Assembly (NCBI RefSeq): GCF_900143095.1
Contig: NZ_FRDA01000016.1
Location: forward strand, 1-64,000
Length of the DNA stretch: 64,000 nucleotides
Reading direction: 5' to 3'
DNA from: Pseudomonas asturiensis
GTDB lineage: Bacteria > Pseudomonadota > Gammaproteobacteria > Pseudomonadales > Pseudomonadaceae
Shown in pieces: positions 27,568-35,860 of this stretch (position 1 is its first letter; each line of letters starts with the position of its first letter). Both the position numbers and the translations under genes were made by a program. Under the pieces are notes generated by a model. It ran no database searches. It saw only the letters and a list, made by a program, of their open reading frames with translations, and was not told where the DNA came from.

Positions 27568-28863
27568 TCAGTGACGGCTGTCCTGGTAACGGTAGTAAGC
27601 ACCGACCAGAGGCAGAAACCACGGTTTGCCGAAATGCCCGGGAATGGCCGGCCAGTTCAGGTCTTTCCAGGGATTGGCTTGCGCCTTGCCTTCCATGACA
27701 TCAGCCATGACTTGCCCCATGTGCACGGACATCTGCACACCATGGCCGCTGTAGCCCATCGAGTAGAAGACGCCGTCGTGCTCGCCTGCACGCGGCAAAC
27801 GATCGGACGTCATGTCTACCAGACCGCCCCAGCAGTAATCGACTTTCACCTGCGCCAGTTGCGGGAACATCTGGATCATGGCCGCCTGCAACACCTTGCC
27901 ACTCTTGGCGTCGGAGCTGCTATTGGACATGGCGAAGCGTGCCCGTCCGCCGAACAGCAAACGGTTATCCGGGGTGAGACGGAAATAGTTGCCGATCAAA
28001 CGGCTGGTCACGTACGCACGCTGGTTGGGGAACAACTGGTCGATCAAGGCTTGCGGCAGCACTTGCGTAACAATGACAAAACTGCCGACCGGCACGATGC
28101 GACGGCGAAACCAGCCCAACCCGCCGTGCTGACAGGCACCTGTCGCCAGAAAAACCTGACGGGCCTGAATCGAGCCTTTGGAGGTATTGACCACAAAACC
28201 ATTACGGTTGGCTTTCCAGTCCTTGACCGTCGTGTCCTGATAGACCCGGGCGCCATGACGCACGGCAGCCTCGGCCAGACCCAGGCCAAAACGACCGACG
28301 TGAATCTGCACGCCATTGCGCTGCAACAGGCCGCCGTGAAACTCGTCCGAACCGATCTCGGATCGCACCTCCTGCGCCGAGAGCAGCTCGACATCGGCAT
28401 CGACCTCGCGACGAATCAGCTCGCAGGTGCGTGCCAGGCCTTCGTAATGACCCGGCTTGGCGGCCAGTTTCAATTTGCCGTTGCGCTTGATGTCGCAGGC
28501 AATGCTTTCCTGCTCGATCACGCTGACCACGCTGTGCACGGCGCTTTCATAGGCCTTGTAAAACTGCCGGGCCTGAGCCGCGCCCAGTGTTGCGCTCAAC
28601 GAGGCATAGTCCTGCGCCACGCCGGTATTGCACTGCCCGCCGTTGCGGCCAGACGCTTCGCCGATGACCCGGCCGGCATCCACCACTACCACGCTGGCAC
28701 CTTTCAAGGCCAATGCACGCGCCGCCGAGAGCCCGGTGAAACCACCACCGACCACCACCACGTCAGCCTGCCCCTCCACTGCGCCAGCCTGCGCGCCGGT
28801 AAAGTCTGGAGCCGTATCGAGCCAGTAGGACTCACTGCGCATCTTGTTCCCCTTGTCACTCAT
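27568..28863 (-). CDS. FAD-dependent amine oxidase, gamma-glutamylputrescine oxidase (PuuB)-like
   Basis: A 431-residue D-amino-acid-oxidase-fold flavoprotein resembling PuuB. The FAD motif ADVVVVGGGFTGLSAA is followed by IGEASGRNGGQCNTG. DNRLLFGGRA and the C-terminal MGYSGHGVQMS also match PuuB. PuuB-type enzymes oxidise the primary amine of a gamma-glutamylated or N-blocked amine to an aldehyde, releasing peroxide. Here it stands between the HAD gene and the importer gene. Two starts are possible: 28863 (AAGGTG upstream) and 28842 (AAGGGGAAC upstream); the longer is listed. Confidence 0.87.
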   Translation of the reverse strand: MSDKGNKMRSESYWLDTAPDFTGAQAGAVEGQADVVVVGGGFTGLSAARALALKGASVVVVDAGRVIGEASGRNGGQCNTGVAQDYASLSATLGAAQARQFYKAYESAVHSVVSVIEQESIACDIKRNGKLKLAAKPGHYEGLARTCELIRREVDADVELLSAQEVRSEIGSDEFHGGLLQRNGVQIHVGRFGLGLAEAAVRHGARVYQDTTVKDWKANRNGFVVNTSKGSIQARQVFLATGACQHGGLGWFRRRIVPVGSFVIVTQVLPQALIDQLFPNQRAYVTSRLIGNYFRLTPDNRLLFGGRARFAMSNSSSDAKSGKVLQAAMIQMFPQLAQVKVDYCWGGLVDMTSDRLPRAGEHDGVFYSMGYSGHGVQMSVHMGQVMADVMEGKAQANPWKDLNWPAIPGHFGKPWFLPLVGAYYRYQDSRH

Positions 28864-28905
28864 GGAAGAGCACCTTGAAAAATGCCGTCTTGCCTTGTGC
28901 CGCGC

Positions 28906-29574
28906 TTACAGCCCGACCAGCCCGGCCAGACCACCGATGTCCGGAATCTGGTGGTATTCGTATGAGCTGTGCGCAGGCTGTTCGTGACCACGCGCCACGA
29001 ACGCCTTGTTCTTGATCTTCATGTCATGGGCCGAGAACAGGTCGTAACGGAAGCTGGAGGACACATGCAGGACGTCTTCAGGACCGCAGCCGAGGTTGTC
29101 GAGCATGAACTCGAACGCAGCCAGGCGCGGCTTGTAGACCTTGGCCTGATCGGCCGTGAACACTTTGTAGAACGGCGCGCCGAGCTTTTCGACGTTGGAC
29201 ATGATCTGGCTGTCGCTGGCGTTGGAGAAAATCACCAGCGGAATCTTGTCAGCGATTTTCGACAGACCGGCCGGCACATCGGCGTGCGGACCCCAGGTCG
29301 GAACGGCGTCGTAATACAGCTGGCCTTCCCCACGGTATTCAACATTCCAGCGCTTGCAGACACGGGACAACGACACTTTCAGGATCTCGTCGTAAGGCAT
29401 CCAGTCACCCATGACCTGATCCAGGCGATACGCCGAGAAATCCTTCACGAACTGATCCATCTGCTCGGCCGGAACACGGTCGGCGAAGAGTTCGCGCGTC
29501 ATGGTGCCCATGTGGAAATTGGTCAACGTGCCGTAGCAGTCGAACGTAATGAATTTTGGTCGAAGAAAGCTCAT
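28906..29574 (-). CDS. HAD-like hydrolase annotated as type II 2-haloacid dehalogenase family
   Basis: A 222-residue HAD-superfamily protein. The nucleophile Asp is in ITFDCYGTLTNF near residue 10, motif II is IFSNAS and the motif III Lys is in KVYKPRL. In true L-2-haloacid dehalogenases the last motif reads SSNxWD. Here it reads SSSFRYD, so the residues that define haloacid dehalogenation are changed. It may hydrolyse or isomerise another carbon-linked group, or a phosphate ester. AGGA precedes the ATG at 29574. It is the probable first gene of the catabolic operon. Confidence 0.82.
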   Translation of the reverse strand: MSFLRPKFITFDCYGTLTNFHMGTMTRELFADRVPAEQMDQFVKDFSAYRLDQVMGDWMPYDEILKVSLSRVCKRWNVEYRGEGQLYYDAVPTWGPHADVPAGLSKIADKIPLVIFSNASDSQIMSNVEKLGAPFYKVFTADQAKVYKPRLAAFEFMLDNLGCGPEDVLHVSSSFRYDLFSAHDMKIKNKAFVARGHEQPAHSSYEYHQIPDIGGLAGLVGL

Positions 29575-30132
29575 TGTGTGCGGTCCTGAAAGTTCGTTGG
29601 GGTCATGGCATGACGAGCAGTTTCGGCCCTGATGCAAGGACCGCGTTGCACGCTGCAGCACACCCTCATTACAACACCGTGAAATCAGCATATGGCGTTA
29701 AAAGTGATGGCTGCTTGATAGAAAGCACCGTTTTGAGGTGCGCGCTCAGCAGACTTTGCGGGGCGCTCCAGCCTTGGGCAAACCCCGGTTTTCAGTGCTT
29801 TTTTGACCCGTTTCAGGGCGCTCGGGCTCAAACACGCGGCTTTGCACCGCAGATACTGCGCCTTTGCAACCGTCCTTGCTCAGCACAATGTACGGCGCGC
29901 AGAACAGCCTGATTCACACCGCTATATAAGGCAGGCCATACCCTGAAAAACCACAAGCATTTGCTGCCGGACCTTCGGCCGATTTAAGCAGTAACTGTGG
30001 TCTGGCGAGCTGCCAATCGTGAAATCTACCGAATGTTTGCCGCCCTCTTGTCACCCCGTTCCGCAGGTGGGATACAGCAGGTCTGCCGCATTCTTTATAT
30101 CGCCTGTGCATCCTTCTGGAGGGAGACACATC
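29575..30132. promoter_or_regulatory. Divergent intergenic region between HAD and GNAT genes
   Basis: These 558 bases hold no convincing gene. The segment 29640-29700 shows TTGCACGCTGCAG followed by an AT-richer stretch, suggesting the promoter of the catabolic operon, but no perfect sigma factor sites stand out. A 118-codon plus-strand frame overlaps the start of the HAD gene and has no family-like content. Confidence 0.4.
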
Positions 30133-30990
30133 ATGCTCGCCCAGCAACGCCTCGACTTTGAATACCGCCCGATGACTGCCGCCGATGTGGTCAACGCCCA
30201 CGAGCTGTCCATTGCCCTGAAATGGCCGCACCGACTCGAAGACTGGGCCATGCTGCAACGTGTTGCCCAAGGCTTCGTCGCGCTGCACAACGGCCGGCTG
30301 ATCGGCAGCGCCTTCGCCTGCCATCAGGGCGGGTTCTCGACCATCGGACTGGTGATCGTCAGCGACGATTATCAAGGCAAGGGCATCGGTCGCAAGCTGA
30401 TGGACATGGCGGTTGGCAGCGTGCCGCCGCGCACCGCCATCCTCAACGCCACACTCGCAGGCGCCCCGCTTTACGCCAAGATGGGCTTCGTGAGTTTTGG
30501 CGAGATCCAGCAGCATCAGGGCCAGGCCCAGTTACCCGCGCCGACCGACCTGAAGGCTGGCGAGCAGTGTCGCCCGCTGACCGAAGCCGATCATGCGCGC
30601 GCCCTTGAGCTGGCCAATGCGGGGACCGGAATGGATCGCTCGACGGTTCTGAGCGACGTACTCGGCAACCTCGAACATGCGGTCGGCATCGAGCGCAACG
30701 GTCACCTGCAGGCGTTCGCCCTGATGCGCCCGTTCGGACGCGGCCTGTGCATAGGCCCGGTGGTTGCCGAGGACACGGAACAGGCAAAACACATGATCGA
30801 ACAATTGCTGGCCAAGGTGCCGTACGCCTTCGTGCGGATCGACATCCCCACCGATTGCGGGCTGGTGGACTGGCTGGAAGAAGCCGGTCTCAAACGTGTC
30901 GATGCCGTGACCTGCATGAGCATGGGTGCCGTTCCACAACCGAGCCAGGGTGTACGCCAGTTCGCGTTGATTACCCAGGCGATTGGTTGA
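30133..30990 (+). CDS. GNAT family acetyltransferase
   Basis: From the ATG at 30133, with TGGAGGGAG upstream, the protein has 285 residues. An N-terminal GNAT domain shows the acetyl-CoA loop VSDDYQGKGIGRKLMD (near residues 75-90) and a conserved YAKMGFVSFGE stretch. A second, more divergent half (about residues 145-285) may be a degenerate GNAT repeat, a two-domain layout seen in similar pseudomonad proteins. The acceptor substrate is unknown. It diverges from the catabolic operon and could be part of its physiology, for example detoxifying an amine. Confidence 0.82.
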   Translation: MLAQQRLDFEYRPMTAADVVNAHELSIALKWPHRLEDWAMLQRVAQGFVALHNGRLIGSAFACHQGGFSTIGLVIVSDDYQGKGIGRKLMDMAVGSVPPRTAILNATLAGAPLYAKMGFVSFGEIQQHQGQAQLPAPTDLKAGEQCRPLTEADHARALELANAGTGMDRSTVLSDVLGNLEHAVGIERNGHLQAFALMRPFGRGLCIGPVVAEDTEQAKHMIEQLLAKVPYAFVRIDIPTDCGLVDWLEEAGLKRVDAVTCMSMGAVPQPSQGVRQFALITQAIG

Positions 30991-31038
30991 GCGCAGCCGT
31001 GCTTACGACGTAGCGCCGCCGCACAGCAAATACCGGAC

Positions 31039-31125
31039 TGTGGGAGGCGGCTTGCCGGCGATGAAACGATGACGCGATGTTCCTGCAGTACCGCGTCGAC
31101 CTCATCGCGGGCAAGCCCCCTCCCA
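31039..31125. repeat. REPIN-type inverted repeat, family B
   Basis: The left half GTGGGAGGCGGCTTGCCGGC and the right half (CATCGCGGGCAAGCC then CCTCCCAC) face each other. The same core GGCTTGCCGGCGAT recurs in inverted halves at 46876-46965 and 58001-58083. It lies between the GNAT and cupin genes. Confidence 0.8.
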
Positions 31126-31166
31126 CATCTGCGAACAGTCCACACACCATTCTCGAGACCAGAACC

Positions 31167-31880
31167 ATGCCCCAACCTACCGTTCTCCTGCTGGCCCGCG
31201 CCGATCACAGCCCTGTCGACACCGAATTTACAAACGGCCCGCTCGACGCCGCCGACCCCTTCGCCGAAGGTCGCCGCACGGCCTTCATCGATGAGGCAGG
31301 CATCGCCGCCGGTGTCGTTCACTCTGTCGCCTCGTTGTCGGTTGACGCTTACCCCTACACCGAAATGCTGGTCGTCCACCGTGGTGCGGTCACGCTGAGT
31401 TCCGGCGGCGACAGCGTCACGATCAGCACCGGCGAAAGCGCAGTGATCGGCCGTGGTACCCAGGTGCGTATCGAAGCGCAACCAGACAGCCTCTGGGCCT
31501 TCTGCGCAGCCACACAGGCCACCGGACCGGACAAGCCCGGCATCACGCACCTGGATCGGCTCGCGATGCTCACACCGTCCTCCCCGCCGGACCCGGCCAT
31601 CATGATCAGTGCGCTGCCGCAGTGCCGCAGCAATAACATTTTTGAGGACACCGCCAGCACCCTGCGCATCGGCGTCTGGGATTCAACACCCTACGAGCGC
31701 ATCTCGCGTCCGCACAGAATCCACGAGCTGATGAACCTCATCGAAGGCAGCGTGACACTGGGCATCGAAGGCGGTGAAGCCGTCGTCGTCAAACCCGGCG
31801 ACACCGTCTTCGTCGCACAAGGCGCGCCCTGCAAATGGACCAGTACGGGGTATGTGCGCAAGTTCTATGCAGTGACGTGA
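31167..31880 (+). CDS. Cupin domain protein
   Basis: This 237-residue protein appears to contain two cupin folds. The first covers roughly residues 55-115 (EMLVVHRGAVTLSSGGDSV). The second covers roughly 175-235 (RIHELMNLIEGSVTLGIEG, then VKPGDTVFVAQGAPC), with the usual beta-strand glycines. Tandem cupins occur in enzymes such as (S)-ureidoglycine aminohydrolase and in sugar- or metabolite-binding proteins. The expected metal-ligand histidines are sparse, so catalytic activity is uncertain. The ATG at 31167 is chosen over a longer frame that runs through the REPIN element. Confidence 0.72.
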   Translation: MPQPTVLLLARADHSPVDTEFTNGPLDAADPFAEGRRTAFIDEAGIAAGVVHSVASLSVDAYPYTEMLVVHRGAVTLSSGGDSVTISTGESAVIGRGTQVRIEAQPDSLWAFCAATQATGPDKPGITHLDRLAMLTPSSPPDPAIMISALPQCRSNNIFEDTASTLRIGVWDSTPYERISRPHRIHELMNLIEGSVTLGIEGGEAVVVKPGDTVFVAQGAPCKWTSTGYVRKFYAVT

Positions 31881-32250
31881 AAAATGAGCCGCGCCCTGTC
31901 ATGCGCAAGGGCGCGGCTATAACGTTTAAGCGTGAACTAATATCAACCTGCACAAGGTTCGCCAGCGCAGTTAATAGCCACCAAGTGTGCGGCACAAGAA
32001 CAATTATTTAACTTCGCTGTTTATTTTAGATATCCATCACCACCTGTTGATTTCTCTGTCAGGAACTGCTTAAAAATCCAGACAGCAGACAACAGCGACT
32101 TCATACCTCGCCTGAAAGTTCTCGACGCTCACTCTCTGTTGTTAAACAGGACGATCCCATTCGGCTTCGGAAAACTGCTGCCACCGATCGTCTATTGCCG
32201 AATCAATTACAAATAACATGAAGTTAATCGTTTAACTTAAGGACATCACC
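31881..32250. other. AT-richer intergenic region
   Basis: This 370-base stretch has no gene. It is visibly richer in A and T than its surroundings, with runs such as AATTATTTAAC and TTTATTTTAG. It ends in a perfect inverted repeat, AAGTTAA-TCGT-TTAACTT at 32221-32238, directly before the ribosome binding site of the next gene. This looks like the regulatory region of an acquired islet. Confidence 0.5.
32221..32238 (+). promoter_or_regulatory. Inverted repeat next to the ribosome binding site
   Basis: Arms AAGTTAA and TTAACTT flank a four-base spacer. AAGGA follows within one base and the ATG at 32251 is twelve bases past the repeat, so it could be a repressor operator or a hairpin controlling translation. 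Confidence 0.45.
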
Positions 32251-32700
32251 ATGAATACCCACTGCATCGCACTAAGCTTTCTTGCCCTGGCCACTCTGGG
32301 CGCAACCGTTACAGCACAGGCAGGGCCGCCTGTTACAGTGACGTTTAAGAATTTAGGGACGGAGCGTGCTGAATACAGCCCGTTGAGTCGCAATGAACAG
32401 TCTACGCAGATGAACGCAAGAACGCCTATCACCTCGATCGTCGAGGCGGGCGACTCCACTCGCTACATCGTTCAAAGCAGTCTTTCACCGGACACCAGTT
32501 ATGCCAGTGTTCGCTACGTGATGGGCTCGAAAGCCTGCGTGTTTTCCACGACCTTCGTAAAACTCCCGGGTGCGGGCGGTGCCAAAATTCCGAAATGGAA
32601 CCGAACGGCGACGCCCGAGGGCGGTGCAATCTGCACGGCCACTTCACGCGCCACTAATCTTTCCACTTATGCCTGGGAGGCCGAGTTCACGATGAAGTAA
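32251..32700 (+). CDS. Exported protein of unknown function
   Basis: A 149-residue protein with a clear signal peptide (hydrophobic ALSFLALATLGA, cleavage near AQAG at residues 22-25). The mature part is beta-rich and polar, with two cysteines (KACVF and AICTA) that could form a disulfide and many Thr/Ser, ending EFTMK. I do not recognise a named family. Periplasmic or secreted location is likely. It has an AAGGA start context and its own inverted-repeat operator candidate. It may share transcription with the gene 123 bases downstream. Confidence 0.7.
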   Translation: MNTHCIALSFLALATLGATVTAQAGPPVTVTFKNLGTERAEYSPLSRNEQSTQMNARTPITSIVEAGDSTRYIVQSSLSPDTSYASVRYVMGSKACVFSTTFVKLPGAGGAKIPKWNRTATPEGGAICTATSRATNLSTYAWEAEFTMK

Positions 32701-32705
32701 AAGAA

Positions 32706-32731
32706 ATGCATGCGCGCCGGACACGACGCGC
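32706..32731 (+). other. Short hairpin after the exported protein gene
   Basis: CATGCGCG and CGCGCATG form an 8-base-pair stem over a 10-base loop a few bases after the stop codon. No strong U-run follows, so it is at best a weak terminator or an attenuator in front of the next gene. Confidence 0.4.
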
Positions 32732-32823
32732 ATGTTATCTGGATACTCAAGCTCATGTGCGCCGTGCCGATAACGTTAACGCAGATAACGCCATGGATCG
32801 GCTTATACCGCGAGGACGCGATC

Positions 32824-33534
32824 ATGATAGATACTCACTCTCCCCCGACAGCAGTCGTCAGCAGTCTCCATAAGCCAGTCTCTGGCACGCCCTCCCCGGC
32901 AACCAAAAATATCAGCACCCAAGTATCAGACGCAGTGAATCGCCGCCCGGACGGCGCGACACTTTCCAATCTGGCAAGACAACTGAATGACAGTGCTGCA
33001 CGTGCCAATTCTCGCGATGCCCTTCTGAACTCAAAAGAGCTCGGCACACTGGCCAGGTCAGTCATCGACAAGTTGACCGACAGCAGTTACCCCACCAACA
33101 AGGCCATTCATGATGCCGAGGTTCCCGATACTCAGGACCCGGAACTTCTTGAAAGAGCCAGGCAGGCCACACGATTCACCAATGGGCAGGCAAACAATCC
33201 TTTCGCCGGACTGTCGCAAGACACGCTAAGGCTAATCATCTATGACGAAAGCGGCGATTTCACGCTCAATGAGCGAAAGGCTGCCTATCGAGAAAACTAT
33301 CAACAACAGGAAATCTGGAACCGTGAAATGTGCCAACGCTACGTCGACGAATACAACGAAACCGGCAAAAGCACCCAGACCCTGTTCATGATCCTCGCCC
33401 ACTACAACGACCTGCCCCCCATAGAACAGGCGCAATACCCGGCCGACTACGTGGCCAACCTGACCTCGGGCGACAGTTCGGTCATGGATATGCTCAATGA
33501 CCAGAAGGGTCAGTCGCTCAGTACCAGCACGTAA
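32824..33534 (+). CDS. Hydrophilic protein of unknown function
   Basis: From the ATG at 32824 (GAGGACGCGATC upstream) the product has 236 residues. The first 55 residues are Ser/Thr/Pro-rich and look unstructured. The remainder is predicted helical, with a distinctive YDESGDFTLNERKAA motif near residues 140-155 and a TGKSTQTLF stretch. There is no signal peptide or membrane segment. The N terminus superficially resembles secreted-effector leaders, but no hrp-box is seen upstream. No named family is recognised. Its 3' end overlaps the convergent GNAT gene by 25 bases. Confidence 0.68.
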   Translation: MIDTHSPPTAVVSSLHKPVSGTPSPATKNISTQVSDAVNRRPDGATLSNLARQLNDSAARANSRDALLNSKELGTLARSVIDKLTDSSYPTNKAIHDAEVPDTQDPELLERARQATRFTNGQANNPFAGLSQDTLRLIIYDESGDFTLNERKAAYRENYQQQEIWNREMCQRYVDEYNETGKSTQTLFMILAHYNDLPPIEQAQYPADYVANLTSGDSSVMDMLNDQKGQSLSTST

Positions 33535-34028
33535 AATTTGCTGTCCACGGCCATCAGCGGAAAGCGTTCAGGCAGGTTGTCCTTAGCCACCTCGCTGAAC
33601 CCGTACTTCTCATAGAAACGGTGTGCGGCGAGGAATTTGTCGGTGGTGCCCAAAAAGATTTTCCTGACGCCCTTGAGCCTGGCGTCTTCGATCAAGCGGT
33701 TCAGCAGCTTGGCGGCCACCGAGAACTCTCGTCCGCGAAACGGCGCTGCAACGAACATCTTGCGCAGCGCCGCCTGCCCCGCACCGATGTCCTTGAGACC
33801 GAGGGTGCCGATGACCTGCTCGCCGTGTGTGGCGACCCAGAAGTCTCCTGTACCGCTCTGATAGAAGTCGGGAATGGCCTTGAGGTCCGGCTGGTCCTCG
33901 GCAGTGATGGCGATGCCGAACTCTTCACGCTGGATAGGCAGAATCACATCGACCACGCCCTGCTGGTGATGCGGCTCGAAACGTTGAATCAGGATATCGG
34001 TCGGGTTCAAAACACAGCTCCTTGTCAT
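33510..34028 (-). CDS. GNAT family N-acetyltransferase
   Basis: A 172-residue acetyltransferase. The acetyl-CoA loop appears as RKMFVAAPFRGREFSVAAKLL (near residues 90-110), and HRFYEKYGFSEV near residue 140 is the classic GNAT motif B. Such stand-alone enzymes acetylate small amines or protein N termini. The start at 34028 is chosen by family fit; its ribosome binding site is weak. It lies downstream of pckA with a stem-loop between, and its end overlaps the end of the convergent gene. Confidence 0.8.
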   Translation of the reverse strand: MTRSCVLNPTDILIQRFEPHHQQGVVDVILPIQREEFGIAITAEDQPDLKAIPDFYQSGTGDFWVATHGEQVIGTLGLKDIGAGQAALRKMFVAAPFRGREFSVAAKLLNRLIEDARLKGVRKIFLGTTDKFLAAHRFYEKYGFSEVAKDNLPERFPLMAVDSKFYVLVLSD

Positions 34029-34058
34029 CACTTGCAACAAGAAAGCAGTATCCCGGAC

Positions 34059-34092
34059 AAGCAAACGCCCCGACAAGTCGAGGCGTTTGCTT
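34059..34092 (-). terminator. Stem-loop between pckA and the GNAT gene
   Basis: AAGCAAACGCC (34059-34069) pairs with GGCGTTTGCTT (34082-34092), and an inner CGAC/GTCG pair extends the stem across one mismatch to a two-base loop. It lies about 48 bases past the pckA stop codon. No clear U-run follows on the minus strand, so termination is inferred from position. Confidence 0.5.
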
Positions 34093-34139
34093 GAGCCTTT
34101 CCGAGCACCGCGCTCATGCGCGGCATCAGGAATGTTTAA

Positions 34140-35681
34140 TTACAACTTCGGACCGGCAGCCTTGATGGCGTCGCTCACGTCGAACTTCTTGAAGTTCTCC
34201 ACGAACAGGCCAGCCAGCGCCTTGGCGGCTTCGTCGTAGGCAGCCTTGTCAGCCCAGGTGTTGCGCGGGTTGAGCAGGTTGGTGTCTACGCCCGGTACCG
34301 ACTTCGGCACATCCAGGTTGATGGTGTCCAGGTGCTCGGTTTCAGCACCAATCAGCGCGCCGCTCTGGATCGCTGCAATCACGCCACGGGTGGTCGGGAT
34401 ATTGAAGCGCTTGCCGACGCCATAGCCGCCGCCGGTCCAGCCGGTGTTGACCAGGTAGACCTTGGAGCCGAAACCGCGGATGCGCTTGATCAGCAGCTCT
34501 GCGTATTCGCCAGCCGGACGCGGGAAGAACGGTGCGCCGAAGCAGGTGGAGAAGGTCGACTTGATGCCCGAGCCCGAACCCATTTCAGTCGAACCGACCA
34601 GCGCGGTGTAACCCGACAGGAAGTGGTAGGCAGCCTGTTCTTCGCTGAGGATCGACACAGGCGGCAGTACGCCGGTCAGGTCGCAGGTCAGGAAAATCAC
34701 GGCGTTCGGCTCGCCACCGAGGTTTTTCGGTGCGCGTTTTTCGATCAGCTCGCGCGGGTAGGCCGCACGGCTGTTCTGGGTCAGGCTGCTGTCGGCGTAG
34801 TCGGCTTTCTTGTTGGCGTCGAGGATGACGTTTTCCAGAACCGCGCCGTGCTGAATGGCTTTCCAGATAACAGGCTCGTTCTTCTCGGACAGGTCGATGC
34901 ACTTGGCATAGCAACCGCCTTCGATGTTGAACACCACGCCTTCGCCCCAGCCGTGCTCGTCGTCACCGATGAGGTAACGGCTTTCGTCAGCCGACAGGGT
35001 GGTCTTGCCGGTGCCCGACAGACCGAAGAACAGGGTCACGTCGCCGTCTTCGCCCATGTTTGCCGCGCAGTGCATCGGCAGAACGTCGGAAGCCGGCAGC
35101 AGGAAGTTCTGCACCGAGAACATGGCTTTCTTCATTTCGCCGGCATAACGCATGCCTGCGATCAACACCTTGCGGGCGGCGAAGTTGATGATGACGGTAC
35201 CATCGGAGTTGGTGCCGTCACGCTCAGGGTCGCAGACGAACCATGGCGCGTTCTGGATTTCCCACTCATCCTTGCCAGCCGGGTTGTACTGTTCAGGGTT
35301 GATGAACAGGCAACGACCGAACAAGTTGTGCCAAGCCGTCTCGGTGGTCATCTTGACAGGCAGGTAGTGCGCAGGATCGGAGCCTACATGAACGTGGGAA
35401 ACGAAGCGCTCGCGTTCGGACAGGTAAGCACCGACACGATTCCACAGGGCATCGAATTTTTCGGCCGGGAACTTGCGGTTGATCGGGCCCCAGGCGATAG
35501 CGTCCTGAGTGCTCGGCTCTTCAACGATGAAACGATCGACCGGCGAACGGCCAGTACGATGGCCTGTCTGCACAACCAGTGCGCCAGTGTCGGAAAGTTC
35601 GCCTTCGTTGCGGGCAAGGGCTTCCTTGACCAGTTCGTCGGTGCTCAGATCGGTGTACACAGCGTTGTTGGTTTGCGTCAT
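34140..35681 (-). CDS. pckA: Phosphoenolpyruvate carboxykinase (ATP)
   Basis: A 513-residue ATP-dependent PEP carboxykinase, the enzyme that turns oxaloacetate into phosphoenolpyruvate for gluconeogenesis. The nucleotide-binding P-loop FGLSGTGKTTLS lies near residue 220. The metal-binding GDDEHGWG and the late GSGSGIKSTFSTCFGAPF block match the family. GGGGAACCTC precedes the ATG. A 7-base inverted repeat (TGTAGTA/TACTACA, 35724-35750) lies in its upstream region and might be an operator. Located next to hslO as in other pseudomonads. Confidence 0.97.
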   Translation of the reverse strand: MTQTNNAVYTDLSTDELVKEALARNEGELSDTGALVVQTGHRTGRSPVDRFIVEEPSTQDAIAWGPINRKFPAEKFDALWNRVGAYLSERERFVSHVHVGSDPAHYLPVKMTTETAWHNLFGRCLFINPEQYNPAGKDEWEIQNAPWFVCDPERDGTNSDGTVIINFAARKVLIAGMRYAGEMKKAMFSVQNFLLPASDVLPMHCAANMGEDGDVTLFFGLSGTGKTTLSADESRYLIGDDEHGWGEGVVFNIEGGCYAKCIDLSEKNEPVIWKAIQHGAVLENVILDANKKADYADSSLTQNSRAAYPRELIEKRAPKNLGGEPNAVIFLTCDLTGVLPPVSILSEEQAAYHFLSGYTALVGSTEMGSGSGIKSTFSTCFGAPFFPRPAGEYAELLIKRIRGFGSKVYLVNTGWTGGGYGVGKRFNIPTTRGVIAAIQSGALIGAETEHLDTINLDVPKSVPGVDTNLLNPRNTWADKAAYDEAAKALAGLFVENFKKFDVSDAIKAAGPKL

Positions 35682-35723
35682 GAGGTTCCCCGTCGGCCAG
35701 TGGCCGAGTGCTCCAAACGGTTT

Positions 35724-35750
35724 TGTAGTAAAAAAACAACCACTACTACA
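35724..35750 (-). promoter_or_regulatory. Inverted repeat upstream of pckA
   Basis: TGTAGTA and TACTACA are separated by 13 bases that include a run of A residues. It is 43 bases upstream of the pckA ATG, a reasonable operator or promoter position. The binding protein is unknown. Confidence 0.35.
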
Positions 35751-35860
35751 GCGTAAAAGTGGGCCGGATTATGCCAGAAAAGCCCAAGAATGGTAGAACC
35801 CTCCTGTCAGAACAGGATTACAGGGGCCCACGTCGTATTCTGGGGCTGTTCGTGTACCGG

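Noticed and set aside
29556..29912. 118-codon plus-strand frame in the HAD-GNAT gap
   Set aside because: It starts inside the HAD gene, has no convincing start signal and resembles no family.
32700..32823. Possible hrp-box before the hydrophilic unknown gene
   Set aside because: Neither GGAACC nor the CCAC half with correct spacing is present, so a type III effector call is not supported.
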